Positions 1-8,927 of a stretch of 64,000 bases of DNA are shown piece by piece (the stretch's first letter is position 1; each line of letters starts with the position of its first letter). A program made the position numbers and the translations under genes. The notes beneath the pieces are model-generated. The model ran no database searches. It was not told the DNA's origin and saw nothing but the letters and a program-made list of their open reading frames with translations. Origin of the DNA: Corallococcus macrosporus (GTDB taxonomy: Bacteria > Myxococcota > Myxococcia > Myxococcales > Myxococcaceae); contig NZ_JAFIMU010000007.1 of NCBI RefSeq assembly GCF_017302985.1, positions 372,001 to 436,000 on the forward strand, in the 5' to 3' direction.

Positions 1-3000
1 CACAGGCACGAATCCCTGCGCACCACGTTCGCCTCGCACGGGGGCACGCCGGTCCAGGTCATCTCTCCGCGGGCGGCCTTCCCGCTGCCGGTGGAGGACC
101 TGCGCGGGTACTCCGGACCGGAGCAGGAGGCACTGGCGCGGCGGCTGGCCGAGGAGGAGGCGCGTCAGCCCTTCGACCTCGCGAAGGGTCCGCTGCTGCG
201 GGCGCGCGTGCTCCGGCTGTCGGAGCGGGAGAACGTGCTGCTGGTGACGATGCACCACATCGTCTCCGACGGCTGGTCCATCGCGGTGCTCATCCGCGAG
301 TCGGTGGCGCGCTACGCCGCCACGGTCGCGGGCCAGCCGCTGACGCTGCCGCCGCTGCCCGTGCAGTACGCGGACTACGCGGTCTGGCAGCGCGAGTGGC
401 TCCAGGGTGACGTGTTGCAGGCGCAGCTCGACTACTGGCGCAACCAGTTGGCGGGAGCGCCGGACGCGCTGGAGCTGCCCACGGACCGGCCGCGCGCGCC
501 GGGCTCGCGTCAACCGGGCGCGAGCTTCCACCTGTCCCTGCCCCGGAAGCTGGCGCAGGACGTGACGGCGCTGTGCCAGAAGGAAGGCGCCACGCTGTTC
601 ATGGGCCTGCTCGCGGGCTTCCAGGCCGTGCTCTCCCGCTGGGCGTCCCAGGACGACGTCAGCGTGGGCGCGCCCATCGCGGGCCGCACGCGTGAGGAGA
701 CGGAAGGACTCATCGGCTTCTTCGTCAACACGCTGGTGCTGCGCACGCGGCTGGACGGCAACCCCACCTTCCGCGAGCTGCTGGGCCGGGTGAAGCGCGT
801 CACGCTGGACGCGTATGACCACCAGGATGTGCCGTTCGAGAAGCTGGTGGAGGTGCTCCAGCCCAAGCGGCAGTCGGAGCACACGCCGTTCTTCCAGGTG
901 GCGCTGGTGATGCTCAACACGCCGACGGCGGAGCTGTCGCTGCCGGGGCTGCGCATCGAGCCGCACGCGGTGGACGCGGGCACCGCCATGTTCGACCTTT
1001 CCGTGACGCTCACGGAGAAGCCGGACGCGCTGGAGGGTTCGGTGGAGTACCGCACCGACCTCTACGACCGGAGCACGGTCGAGCGCCTCATCGGGAACCT
1101 GCGGGTCCTGCTGGAGGAAGCCTGCCGCCATCCGGAGCGGCGCCTGTCGGACCTGCCCCTGCTCACGGAGGAGGAGCGTCGCCAGGTCCTGGTTGAGTGG
1201 TCCCGGTCGCAAGCCGCTGCCCCGCGAGACACGTCCGTGCACGCGCTGTTCGAGGCCCAGGCGAAGGCCACGCCGGACGCGGTGGCCGTGGAGCACGAAG
1301 GCCAGACCGTCACGTACGGGGAACTGGATGCCCGCGCGGATGCGCTCGCCCGAAGCCTGAGGGCCCAGGGAGTGCGCACCGGAGCCAGGGTGGCCCTGTT
1401 CCTGGAGCGCACACACGCGCTGCCCGTCGCGGTGCTGGGCGCGTTGAAGGCAGGCACGACCTACGTGCCGCTGGATCCGTCCGCTCCGCGGGAACGGCTC
1501 ACGTTCCAGTTGGAGGACGCAGGCGCCACGGTGCTCCTCACCGAAGCCCGGCTGCGCAACAAGCTCCCGCCGTTCCAGGGCCGCATTGTTGAAGTCGAGT
1601 CCACGCTGAAGGCTTCGGTCGCGAGCCCGGCGGTCACGGGATTCAATGCCGCGTCCGCGCTGAAGCCGTTCTCGTCAGAAGCGCCGCATCCGGCTTCGGG
1701 CGTAAGCCCGGCGGTCACGAGACTCGATGCCGGATCCACGCCGACGTCCTCGTCGAAGGGAGCACCGAGCCCGGCGAGCGTCATGAGGCTTGAGGCCGCG
1801 TCGACAGTGAAGCCGTCCTCGACGGAAGCGGCGCTTTCTGCCTCGGCCTCGAGCCTTGCTGCTGCGGTCCAGGCACTGGCCGAAACCACCGAGCAGCCCT
1901 CGGTGAACGCCGTGCTCCCGGACGTGCCCGCGGACCTGCCCGCTTACGTCCTCTACACGTCGGGCAGTACGGGCCAGCCCAAGGGTGTGCTGGTGTCCCA
2001 TCGCTCGCTCGTGAACCACGCGACGTGGATGGGTTCCACGTTCGCGCTGAAGGCGGGCGACCGGCAGCTCCAGCTCGCCGCGCTGGGCTTCGACGCCTCG
2101 GCGGCGGAACTCTTCTCCACGCTGCTGTCCGGTGCGACGCTCGTGCTCGCGCCTCCGGATGTGCCTCGTGACACCGCGCTCCTGGCGGACGTGCTGTCGC
2201 GCCAGCGCATCACCGTCCTCCAGGCCGTGCCCTCCGTGCTGCGCTTCCTCGCGGCGGAGCCCGCCCTGAAACAGGCCATGCACCTGCGCTGGCTGTTCTG
2301 CGGCGGTGAAGCGCTGACGCCGGACCTGGCCACGCGCCTGCGCTCCGTGCTGCCGTCGGTCCAGCTCGTCAACGCCTACGGCCCCACGGAATCGACCATC
2401 GATGCCACGTGGTCCCCCGTCACCGACGACGCGTCCGGTGCCACGGTGCCCATCGGCCGGCCGGTGGCCAATGCCGAAGCCTACGTGCTCGACGCCTCGC
2501 TTCGCCCTGTCCCCATCGGCGTCCCGGGCGAGCTGCTCCTGGGCGGTGTGCCCCTGGCGCACGGCTACCTGGGCCGCCCCGCCCTCACCGCCGAGCGCTT
2601 CATTCCCCACCCCTTCGCCACCGAGCCCGGCGCCCGCCTGTACCGCTCCGGTGACCGGGTCCGCTGGCTCGCCGATGGGCGCCTCCAGTTCCTCGGCCGG
2701 CTCGACCAGCAGGTGAAGCTGCGCGGCCTGCGCGTCGAACCGGGCGAGGTGGAAGCCGCGCTCACCCTCCACCCCAACGTCCGCGAAGCCGCGGTCCTCG
2801 TGCGCGAGGCCGGAACCCACGGCCCCACGCTGGTGGCCTATGTCGCGCCCCACACCGCGCGCCCCGTGGACGCCGAAGCCCTGCGCACCTTCCTCCAGCG
2901 CTCCCTGCCGGAGGCCCTGGTGCCGTCGGACTTCGTGCTGCTGGAGGCCCTGCCCCTCACGGCCAGCGGCAAGGTGGACCGCCGCGCGCTCATGGCGATC

Positions 3001-6000
3001 CAGCCCCAGCGCGCAGTCACCGCTCGCATCGCTCCGCGCACGGAGACGGAAGTCCAGCTCGCCGCCCTCTGGAACGAAGTCCTCAAGCAGGACGCGGTGA
3101 GCGCGACGGACGACTTCTTCGCCCGGGGCGGCCACTCGCTGCTGGTGGCGCAGCTGGCGTCGCGCATCCGCACGGCCTTCCAGGTGGAGCTGCCACTCCA
3201 GCTCCTCTTCGAGGCCCGCACGCTGGAGGAACAGGCGCAGCACCTGGACGTCCTCATGAAGGGCGGCGCTTCGCTCCAGGCGCCGCCACTGCGCCCCGTG
3301 CCGCGTGAAGCGCGCATGCCGCTGTCGTTCGCGCAGCAGCGCCTGTGGTTCCTGGACCAACTGGAGCCGGGCACCTCCACGTTCAACGTCCCCGTCGCCC
3401 TGCGCGTGGAGGGCACCCTGGACGTGGGCGCGCTGGAGCACTGCTTCCAGGAAGTGGTGCGCCGCCATGAGTCCCTGCGCACCGTCTTCCAGGACGGCCC
3501 GGAGGGACCGTCGCAGGTCATCCTGCCCGCGCTCACGCTGCCGCTCGAACAGGTGGACCTGAGCGCCCTGCCGCAAGACGCCCGCGAGGCGGAGGCCCAC
3601 CGCCTGGAGGTGGAGGAGGCCCTGAGGCCCTTCGACCTGGCGAAGGGTCCCATGCTGCGCGCCCGGCTCCTGCGCCTGAGCGACACTTCCCACCGCGTGC
3701 TGATGACCATGCACCACATCGCGTCCGACGGCTGGTCCATGGACGTGCTGGTGCGCGAGGTCAGCGCGCTCTACGTCGCCCACCAGCAGGGCCGTCCCTC
3801 GCCGCTGCCGCCCCTGGCCATCCAGTACGCGGACTACGCGGTCTGGCAGCGCCAGTGGCTGCAGGGCGACCTGCTGGAGAAGCAACTCGATTACTGGCGC
3901 CACCAGCTTGCGGGAGCCCCCGCGGTGCTGGAGCTGCCGCTGGACCGCCCCCGTCCCGCCGTGCGCGCCCACCGGGGCGGCATCGTGGCGAGGACGACGG
4001 AGCCCGCCCTGATGAAGGGCCTGGAGCAGCTGGCCGTGGACCGCAAGGCCACGCTGTTCATGGCGCTGATGGCGGCCTTCCAGGGCCTCCTGCACCGCTA
4101 CAGCGGCCAGACGGACGTGGTCGTGGGGACCGACGTGGCCAACCGCGACACCGCGGAGACCGAAGGCCTCATCGGCTTCTTCATCAACCAGCTCGTCGTG
4201 CGGCTGCGCATGGACGGCAACCCCACCTTCGTGGAGCTGCTGGAGCAGGCGCGGCGCGTGTCCCTGGACGCCTACGAACACCAGGCTCTCCCCTTCGAGG
4301 AGGTGGTGCGTGCCGTCAACCCGGAGCGCAGCCGCGCGCACGCGCCGCTGTTCCAGGTGAAGCTCATCCTCCAGAACACGCCGCACACCGCGCTGGAGCT
4401 GCCTGGCCTGACGCTGAGCGTGGACGCCACGAACACCGCCGCCGCGAAGCTGGACCTGACCGTGTCCATGACGCCCACGCCGGAAGGACTGGTGTGCGCC
4501 TGGATGTACGACCGAGACCTCTTCGACGAGGCCACGGTCGAACACATGGCGGACCGCTTCCACGCGGTGCTCGCGAGCATCGTCTCCCACGCGGGAGCCC
4601 TGCGCCTGTCGGACTTCCCCCTGCTGCCGGTGGCGGAGCGGCAGCGGCTGCTGGGCACGTTCAACGACACCGCGCTCGCTTACGCGGAGCGGTGCATCCA
4701 CGCGCTCATCGCGGAGCAGGCGGCGAGGACGCCGGATGCGCTGGCGGTGGTCGCGCCGGATGGGACGCTCACGTACGCGGCGCTGGAGCGGCGGGCGAAC
4801 CAACTGGCGCACCTGCTCCAGCAATACGGCGTCGCGCCGGAGACGCGCGTGGGCCTGTTCGTGGAGCGGCGGACCCATGCGCTCGTGGGCCTGCTGGGCA
4901 TCCTCAAGGCGGGCGGCGCCTACGTGCCGCTCGACCCCGGAGCCGCCAGTGCGCCGGAGCGGATGCGCCAGGTGCTCAAGGGCGCGGGCGTGCAGGTCAT
5001 CGTCACCGACGAGGCCCTGGCGGACGAGCTGCCCTCGCAGGGCGAGCTGCTGGTGAGCCTGGACGCGGACGACGGACTGCTGGACGCGCAGCCGGTGGAA
5101 GCGCCCGTCACTGGCGTCCTGCCGGGGCACGCGGCCTACGTCATCTACACGTCGGGCAGCACCGGCCAGCCCAAGGGCGTCGTCATCGAGCACCGCCAGC
5201 TCGCGGGCTACGTGGCGGGCGTCAGCGACCGGCTGGCGCTGCCGGAGGGCCTGTCCTTCGCGACGGTGTCCACGCTGGCCGCGGACCTGGGCCACACGGC
5301 GGTGTTCCCCACGCTGTGCAGGGGCGGCGCGGTGCACCTGGTGGACCGGGACACGGCGTCGGACGCGGGGAAGCTCGCGGCGTACGGCCGGACGCATGAG
5401 GTGCAGGGTTTGAAGATCGTCCCCACGCACCTGGAGGCGCTGCTCGCGGGCCAGGACGCGGCGGACCTCCTGCCGGGCCACCGGCTGGTGCTGGGCGGAG
5501 ACACGGTGTCGTGGGCGCTGGTGGAGCGCGTCCACGCGCTGTCACCGGACTGCGAGGTGTTCAACCACTACGGCCCCACGGAGACGACGGTGGGCGTGCT
5601 CGCGCAGCGGGTGGAGCGCGGCGCGAGGACGCAGGGCACGCGGTCGGTGCCGCTGGGCCGGCCGCTGGGCAACGTGCGCGTGTACGTGCTGGATGCGTAC
5701 GGGCAGCCGGTGCCCACGGGCGTCCCCGGTGAGCTGTTCATCGGCGGCGCGACGGTGGGCCGCGGCTATCAGGGCCGGCCGGACCTGACGGCGGAGCGCT
5801 TCGTGCCGGACAGCTTCGGCGCGGAAGCCGGCGCCCGGCTGTACCGCACGGGCGACCGCGTGCGGTGGCTGCACGACGGCCGCATCGAGTTCCTGGGCCG
5901 CGTGGACCACCAGCTCAAGATTCGCGGCTACCGCGTGGAGCTGGGTGAAATCGAAGCCGTGCTCGCGCGGCATCCCGCCGTGAGCGAGTGCGTGGTGGTG

Positions 6001-7275
6001 GCCCGCGACGATGCTGGCCAGGGCCGCCAGCTCATCGCCTACGCGGTGGGCCGGTCCGGGTCCGAGCAGGCCCTGGACGAAGCGGTGCTGCGCGGACACC
6101 TGACGAAGCTGCTGCCGGACTACATGGTGCCCTCGGCGTTCGTGGTGCTGGACGCCCTGCCGCGCACGTCCAACGGCAAGGTGGACCGCAAGGCCCTGCC
6201 GGAGCCATCGCGCTCCGGTGAGGACACGGGCCACGTCGCGCCGCGCACGCCCACCGAGGAGCGGCTGGCGGCGCTCTGGCAGGAACTGCTGGGCGTGCCC
6301 CGCGTGGGCGTGCACGACAGCTTCTTCGACCTGGGCGGCCACTCGCTGCTCGCCACGCAGGTGGTGGCGCGGGCGGGCGCGCTGTTCAACGCGAGGCTCG
6401 CGGTCATCGACCTCTTCGAGGCACCGACCCTGGAGGGGCTGGCCGCGCGCATCGACGCGGGCACGAGCTCGGACTCGCCGCTGGTGGTGCTGCGCAAGGG
6501 AGGCGCACGGACGCCCTTCTTCTGCGTGCACCCGGTGGGCGGCAGCGTGCTGGGCTACCTGGAGCTGGCGCGGCGCATGGGCGAAGACCAGCCCTTCTAC
6601 GGCCTCCAGGTGCCGAGGGACGGCGCGGGCCCGACGGTGGAGGCCATGGCCACGCGCTACCTGCAGGCCGTGCGCGGCGTGCAGCCCACGGGTCCCTACC
6701 GCCTGGGCGGCTGGTCCATGGGCGGACGCGTGGCGTACGAGATGGCGCGGCAGCTCCGCCTGGAAGGCGAGACGGTGGAGCTGCTCGTCGTCATCGACGC
6801 GCTGGGCGAGGAGCCCGCGCCCACGCAGGCCCTCACGCAGGACGAGGCCGTGGGCCAGCGCGTGCTGGAGTTCGCGGATCACCTCACGCGGCTCGCGGAC
6901 GTGCATCCCCGCGCCGCGGAGGTGCTGGGCCTCGTGGATCCGGTAGAGCTGCGCTGGGTGCTGGAGGAGATGCCCGGTTTGGACCTGGGCCTGGAGGAGG
7001 CCGCGTGCGAGGAGCTGCGCGAGCTGTGGCACCGCTTCGGCGGGAACCAGGCGGCATCGCGGGCCTACGTCCCCGGGCCGTATGACGGAAGCCTGGTGCT
7101 GCTGCGCGTGGCGGAAGGGCCGGAGGCACCGGAGGACCTGGGCTGGCGCGCGCTCGTGCACGGAGGCCTGACGGTGCACACCGTGCCGGGCGACCACTTC
7201 ACCCTCATCCGTCCGCCCCACGTGGACACGCTGGCCGAGCGCCTGCGCGCGCTGCTCACCGGAAGGAATGGCTAG
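1..7275 (+). CDS. Non-ribosomal peptide synthetase, C-terminal part (C-A-PCP-C-A-PCP-TE), 5' end outside window
   Basis: The frame is open from base 1, so the gene starts upstream; about 2,424 codons are visible. Domain order: partial condensation domain (RHESLRTTF at the edge, HHIVSDG near residue 85), adenylation domain 1 (about 410-995, P-loop TSGSTGQPKG), carrier (GGHSL, Ser ~1046), second condensation domain (HHIASDG ~1238), adenylation domain 2 (about 1565-2065), carrier (GGHSL, Ser ~2115) and thioesterase (GWSMGG, Ser ~2239; PGDHF near the end). Both condensation domains look like the LCL type. Reading the ten-residue codes by eye, A2 gives D-L-T-K-V-G-H-V-G-K, matching known Asp codes. 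A1 gives D-A-A-Q-F-G-A-I-D-K, nearest to Gln-type codes but uncertain. The thioesterase makes this the last module pair, so the peptide probably ends in (Gln?)-Asp before hydrolysis or cyclisation. The stop overlaps the next start by 8 nt. Confidence 0.96.
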   Translation, partial: HRHESLRTTFASHGGTPVQVISPRAAFPLPVEDLRGYSGPEQEALARRLAEEEARQPFDLAKGPLLRARVLRLSERENVLLVTMHHIVSDGWSIAVLIRESVARYAATVAGQPLTLPPLPVQYADYAVWQREWLQGDVLQAQLDYWRNQLAGAPDALELPTDRPRAPGSRQPGASFHLSLPRKLAQDVTALCQKEGATLFMGLLAGFQAVLSRWASQDDVSVGAPIAGRTREETEGLIGFFVNTLVLRTRLDGNPTFRELLGRVKRVTLDAYDHQDVPFEKLVEVLQPKRQSEHTPFFQVALVMLNTPTAELSLPGLRIEPHAVDAGTAMFDLSVTLTEKPDALEGSVEYRTDLYDRSTVERLIGNLRVLLEEACRHPERRLSDLPLLTEEERRQVLVEWSRSQAAAPRDTSVHALFEAQAKATPDAVAVEHEGQTVTYGELDARADALARSLRAQGVRTGARVALFLERTHALPVAVLGALKAGTTYVPLDPSAPRERLTFQLEDAGATVLLTEARLRNKLPPFQGRIVEVESTLKASVASPAVTGFNAASALKPFSSEAPHPASGVSPAVTRLDAGSTPTSSSKGAPSPASVMRLEAASTVKPSSTEAALSASASSLAAAVQALAETTEQPSVNAVLPDVPADLPAYVLYTSGSTGQPKGVLVSHRSLVNHATWMGSTFALKAGDRQLQLAALGFDASAAELFSTLLSGATLVLAPPDVPRDTALLADVLSRQRITVLQAVPSVLRFLAAEPALKQAMHLRWLFCGGEALTPDLATRLRSVLPSVQLVNAYGPTESTIDATWSPVTDDASGATVPIGRPVANAEAYVLDASLRPVPIGVPGELLLGGVPLAHGYLGRPALTAERFIPHPFATEPGARLYRSGDRVRWLADGRLQFLGRLDQQVKLRGLRVEPGEVEAALTLHPNVREAAVLVREAGTHGPTLVAYVAPHTARPVDAEALRTFLQRSLPEALVPSDFVLLEALPLTASGKVDRRALMAIQPQRAVTARIAPRTETEVQLAALWNEVLKQDAVSATDDFFARGGHSLLVAQLASRIRTAFQVELPLQLLFEARTLEEQAQHLDVLMKGGASLQAPPLRPVPREARMPLSFAQQRLWFLDQLEPGTSTFNVPVALRVEGTLDVGALEHCFQEVVRRHESLRTVFQDGPEGPSQVILPALTLPLEQVDLSALPQDAREAEAHRLEVEEALRPFDLAKGPMLRARLLRLSDTSHRVLMTMHHIASDGWSMDVLVREVSALYVAHQQGRPSPLPPLAIQYADYAVWQRQWLQGDLLEKQLDYWRHQLAGAPAVLELPLDRPRPAVRAHRGGIVARTTEPALMKGLEQLAVDRKATLFMALMAAFQGLLHRYSGQTDVVVGTDVANRDTAETEGLIGFFINQLVVRLRMDGNPTFVELLEQARRVSLDAYEHQALPFEEVVRAVNPERSRAHAPLFQVKLILQNTPHTALELPGLTLSVDATNTAAAKLDLTVSMTPTPEGLVCAWMYDRDLFDEATVEHMADRFHAVLASIVSHAGALRLSDFPLLPVAERQRLLGTFNDTALAYAERCIHALIAEQAARTPDALAVVAPDGTLTYAALERRANQLAHLLQQYGVAPETRVGLFVERRTHALVGLLGILKAGGAYVPLDPGAASAPERMRQVLKGAGVQVIVTDEALADELPSQGELLVSLDADDGLLDAQPVEAPVTGVLPGHAAYVIYTSGSTGQPKGVVIEHRQLAGYVAGVSDRLALPEGLSFATVSTLAADLGHTAVFPTLCRGGAVHLVDRDTASDAGKLAAYGRTHEVQGLKIVPTHLEALLAGQDAADLLPGHRLVLGGDTVSWALVERVHALSPDCEVFNHYGPTETTVGVLAQRVERGARTQGTRSVPLGRPLGNVRVYVLDAYGQPVPTGVPGELFIGGATVGRGYQGRPDLTAERFVPDSFGAEAGARLYRTGDRVRWLHDGRIEFLGRVDHQLKIRGYRVELGEIEAVLARHPAVSECVVVARDDAGQGRQLIAYAVGRSGSEQALDEAVLRGHLTKLLPDYMVPSAFVVLDALPRTSNGKVDRKALPEPSRSGEDTGHVAPRTPTEERLAALWQELLGVPRVGVHDSFFDLGGHSLLATQVVARAGALFNARLAVIDLFEAPTLEGLAARIDAGTSSDSPLVVLRKGGARTPFFCVHPVGGSVLGYLELARRMGEDQPFYGLQVPRDGAGPTVEAMATRYLQAVRGVQPTGPYRLGGWSMGGRVAYEMARQLRLEGETVELLVVIDALGEEPAPTQALTQDEAVGQRVLEFADHLTRLADVHPRAAEVLGLVDPVELRWVLEEMPGLDLGLEEAACEELRELWHRFGGNQAASRAYVPGPYDGSLVLLRVAEGPEAPEDLGWRALVHGGLTVHTVPGDHFTLIRPPHVDTLAERLRALLTGRNG
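1600..1905 (+). repeat. Degenerate tandem repeat inserted in adenylation domain 1
   Basis: Between the conserved YVPLDP region and the P-loop (TSGSTGQPKG), where adenylation domains normally have a short link, about 100 extra Ala/Ser/Pro-rich residues are encoded. They contain three imperfect units beginning SPAVTGFNA, SPAVTRLDA and SPASVMRLEA. The DNA core agcccggcgg recurs at about 1624 and 1705, with a variant at 1768. The frame is kept and A-domain motifs on both sides are intact. The second A domain in the same protein has no such insertion. Confidence 0.8.
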
Positions 7276-8065
7276 CCGCCCCATGGCCCGACACTTCACG
7301 CAGGCCCAGCACGCGTCCCTGCGCGCGTTGCTGGGCGCGGCTCCGGGAGATGGCGCGGAGGCCCTGGCGCACCGGGCGCCGGTGCCGTTCCGCGACGTCC
7401 AGCGCATCCTCGCGCTGCCGGAGCTGCCCTATGTCCACCTGCTGGGCGAGGACACGTGGCTCCTGGGAGGCCGCATCCTGCGCTGGCTCACCCACGACAC
7501 GCGCCCCGGCGGCGACTACGACCTGTTCTGCGCTTCGTTCCAGGCGCTGGAGCGGACCGCGAGGCACATGCTGGCCACGGGCTACACGCCCTGCCGGAGG
7601 CACGTGGCCACGGCCTGGGGTCCCTGGCTGAGGGACCGCATCCAGCGCCGTGACGACCACGCGCCCTGCAAGGAGGCCGTCCCCACCGCAGAGGCCGCGC
7701 TCCAGGAACGGCTGCGGCTGCGGCGCTTCCCGGACGGCCGGGAGATGTACGCGCTGGAGCTGCACTCCCCGGAAGGAGACCTGCTCCAGCTCGTGCACAT
7801 CCCGGCCCTCTTCACCGGGAGCGGCGACGCCAGGAGCCAGCAGCTGGCCTTCACGGACCTGAGCATCTGCCAGTTCCTCCTGGACGGCCGCCTGCTGCAC
7901 GCGGGACCCTACGCCTGGGCGGATCTCCTTCGACAGCGGGTGCGGGTGGTGCACATGGTCCGCCCGCGCATCACCGCCGAGCGCCTGGTCAAGTACGCCG
8001 GCCGGGGCTTCTGGCCCGATGCTCAATCCGTGCGCACGGTGTTCCAGGCCGTGCGCAGGGGCTGA
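7268..8065 (+). CDS. NRPS-coupled protein, possible nucleotidyltransferase fold, unknown function
   Basis: The 265-residue protein starts with an ATG inside the last codons of the NRPS, so it is probably translated by coupling and belongs to the same operon. I do not recognise a named family. The segment around residues 60-95 (LGGRILRWL, then GGDYDLF) resembles the GG...DxD(L/I)F pattern of the polymerase-beta type nucleotidyltransferase superfamily, where a GG/GS turn is followed by two acidic metal ligands. No signal peptide or membrane segment is seen. A role in tailoring or handling the peptide product is inferred from position only. The gene may equally be a bystander that shares the promoter. 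Confidence 0.8.
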   Translation: MASRPMARHFTQAQHASLRALLGAAPGDGAEALAHRAPVPFRDVQRILALPELPYVHLLGEDTWLLGGRILRWLTHDTRPGGDYDLFCASFQALERTARHMLATGYTPCRRHVATAWGPWLRDRIQRRDDHAPCKEAVPTAEAALQERLRLRRFPDGREMYALELHSPEGDLLQLVHIPALFTGSGDARSQQLAFTDLSICQFLLDGRLLHAGPYAWADLLRQRVRVVHMVRPRITAERLVKYAGRGFWPDAQSVRTVFQAVRRG

Positions 8066-8087
8066 GCGGCGCGCTCCTGTCCGCTCA
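8063..8087. terminator. Possible shared hairpin between convergent genes
   Basis: TGAGCGG (8063-8069) and CCGCTCA (8081-8087) form a perfect 7-bp inverted repeat with an 11-nt loop. The stop codons of both convergent genes lie in the two arms. There is no clear T-tract, so intrinsic termination is only a possibility. Confidence 0.35.
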
Positions 8088-8675
8088 AGGCCAGGTCGGT
8101 TCCGGCTCCAGGCAAAGCCGGCCGGTGCAGCAGTCGACGCGGCACGTCTGCGCGTTCTCGTTCGGACCGCAGATGCCGTCACCGCAGTTCGAGATGATGA
8201 GGCCGCAGTCCAGCCGGCAGTTGCTGGAGGTCTCCAGGCCGTTGCAGGTGCCGTCGCCACAGAAGGAGCCGCAATCATCGAAGCAGGTGGCGGTCGTCTC
8301 CGAACCATTGCAGGTCCCGTCGCCGCACCACGTCGTCTGGAGGGTGCAGTCCTGGGGGCAGGTGCTGGTGTTCTCGTTGCTGTTGCACACGCCGTCACCG
8401 CAGTAGTCGAGGACGAGGCCACAGTCCTGCGGGCAGTTGAGGCTCGTCTCGCGCCCGCTGCACACCCCGTCACCGCAGAACGTGAGCGTTCTGCAATCCC
8501 AGGGACAGTTGGTGCTGTTCTCTCCGTTGAGGTGATCACAGTCGCCATCACCGCACAGGTAGCGGCCCATCCCGGCCTCGACCTGCGCCAACTCCGACTC
8601 CGACTCCACGGGCCCGCACGCAGCGAACAGACCGAGCGACAACCCAGCAATCATCACAGCGAAACGCGACTTCAT
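8085..8675 (-). CDS. Cysteine-rich CGDGxC-repeat lipoprotein
   Basis: The 196-residue protein starts at the ATG at 8675, preceded by a strong GGAGG 5 nt upstream; the frame runs further upstream but without such a signal. The N-terminus MKSRFAVMIAGLSLGLFAAC is a lipoprotein signal with the lipobox Cys. The mature part has six Cys-rich units of about 28 residues, each with the pattern CGDGxCxxxExxxxCxxDC. Such repeats occur in extracellular myxobacterial proteins and probably form disulfide-bonded, perhaps Ca-binding, modules; that role is inferred from the spaced acidic residues. Likely located on the cell surface or outer membrane. The specific partner is unknown. Confidence 0.85.
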   Translation of the reverse strand: MKSRFAVMIAGLSLGLFAACGPVESESELAQVEAGMGRYLCGDGDCDHLNGENSTNCPWDCRTLTFCGDGVCSGRETSLNCPQDCGLVLDYCGDGVCNSNENTSTCPQDCTLQTTWCGDGTCNGSETTATCFDDCGSFCGDGTCNGLETSSNCRLDCGLIISNCGDGICGPNENAQTCRVDCCTGRLCLEPEPTWP

Positions 8676-8755
8676 CTGTACCTCCAGGGGAAGGGGACAC
8701 GCGTGCCAATACACAGACAATGCCAACCACCCCACCCCTCCCAGGACCTGGACTT

Positions 8756-8823
8756 TGTGGCGCAATCCGCCACATGAAACGGATTGAACCCACGTTCTGT
8801 GGCTCGATCCGTTACACCTGGCC
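8756..8823. promoter_or_regulatory. Nested, mutually exclusive inverted repeats in a divergent intergenic region
   Basis: Three inverted repeats overlap here. TGTGGCG (8756-8762) pairs with CGCCACA (8768-8774). CAATCCG (8763-8769) pairs with CGGATTG (8780-8786). AACGGAT (8778-8784) pairs with ATCCGTT (8817-8823), enclosing a CCAC/GTGG inner stem. The first two cannot form together, nor can the last two. The region lies between the Cys-rich lipoprotein gene and the divergent acyltransferase gene. Function is unknown; operator or attenuator are possibilities. Confidence 0.45.
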
Positions 8824-8927
8824 GGAGGACGCGGGCCTTGCCGCATGGAGGTCCATGATCGCCCTGCTGACTTCATCCGATCAGGGGGCTAGCATCGGGT
8901 GCATCCCCCCGCTGAAAGCCGACTCCG

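Noticed and set aside
1675-5535. Very long antisense open frame (about 1,286 codons) opposite the NRPS, and similar ones opposite other genes
   Set aside because: High-GC codon use leaves few stops in opposite frames. Their translations are Arg/Gln/His/Ala-rich without domains, while the sense frames carry clear motifs.
8125-8406. Plus-strand frame opposite the Cys-rich lipoprotein
   Set aside because: It mirrors the repeat structure of the minus-strand gene; the minus strand has a Shine-Dalgarno, lipobox and matching Cys pattern.
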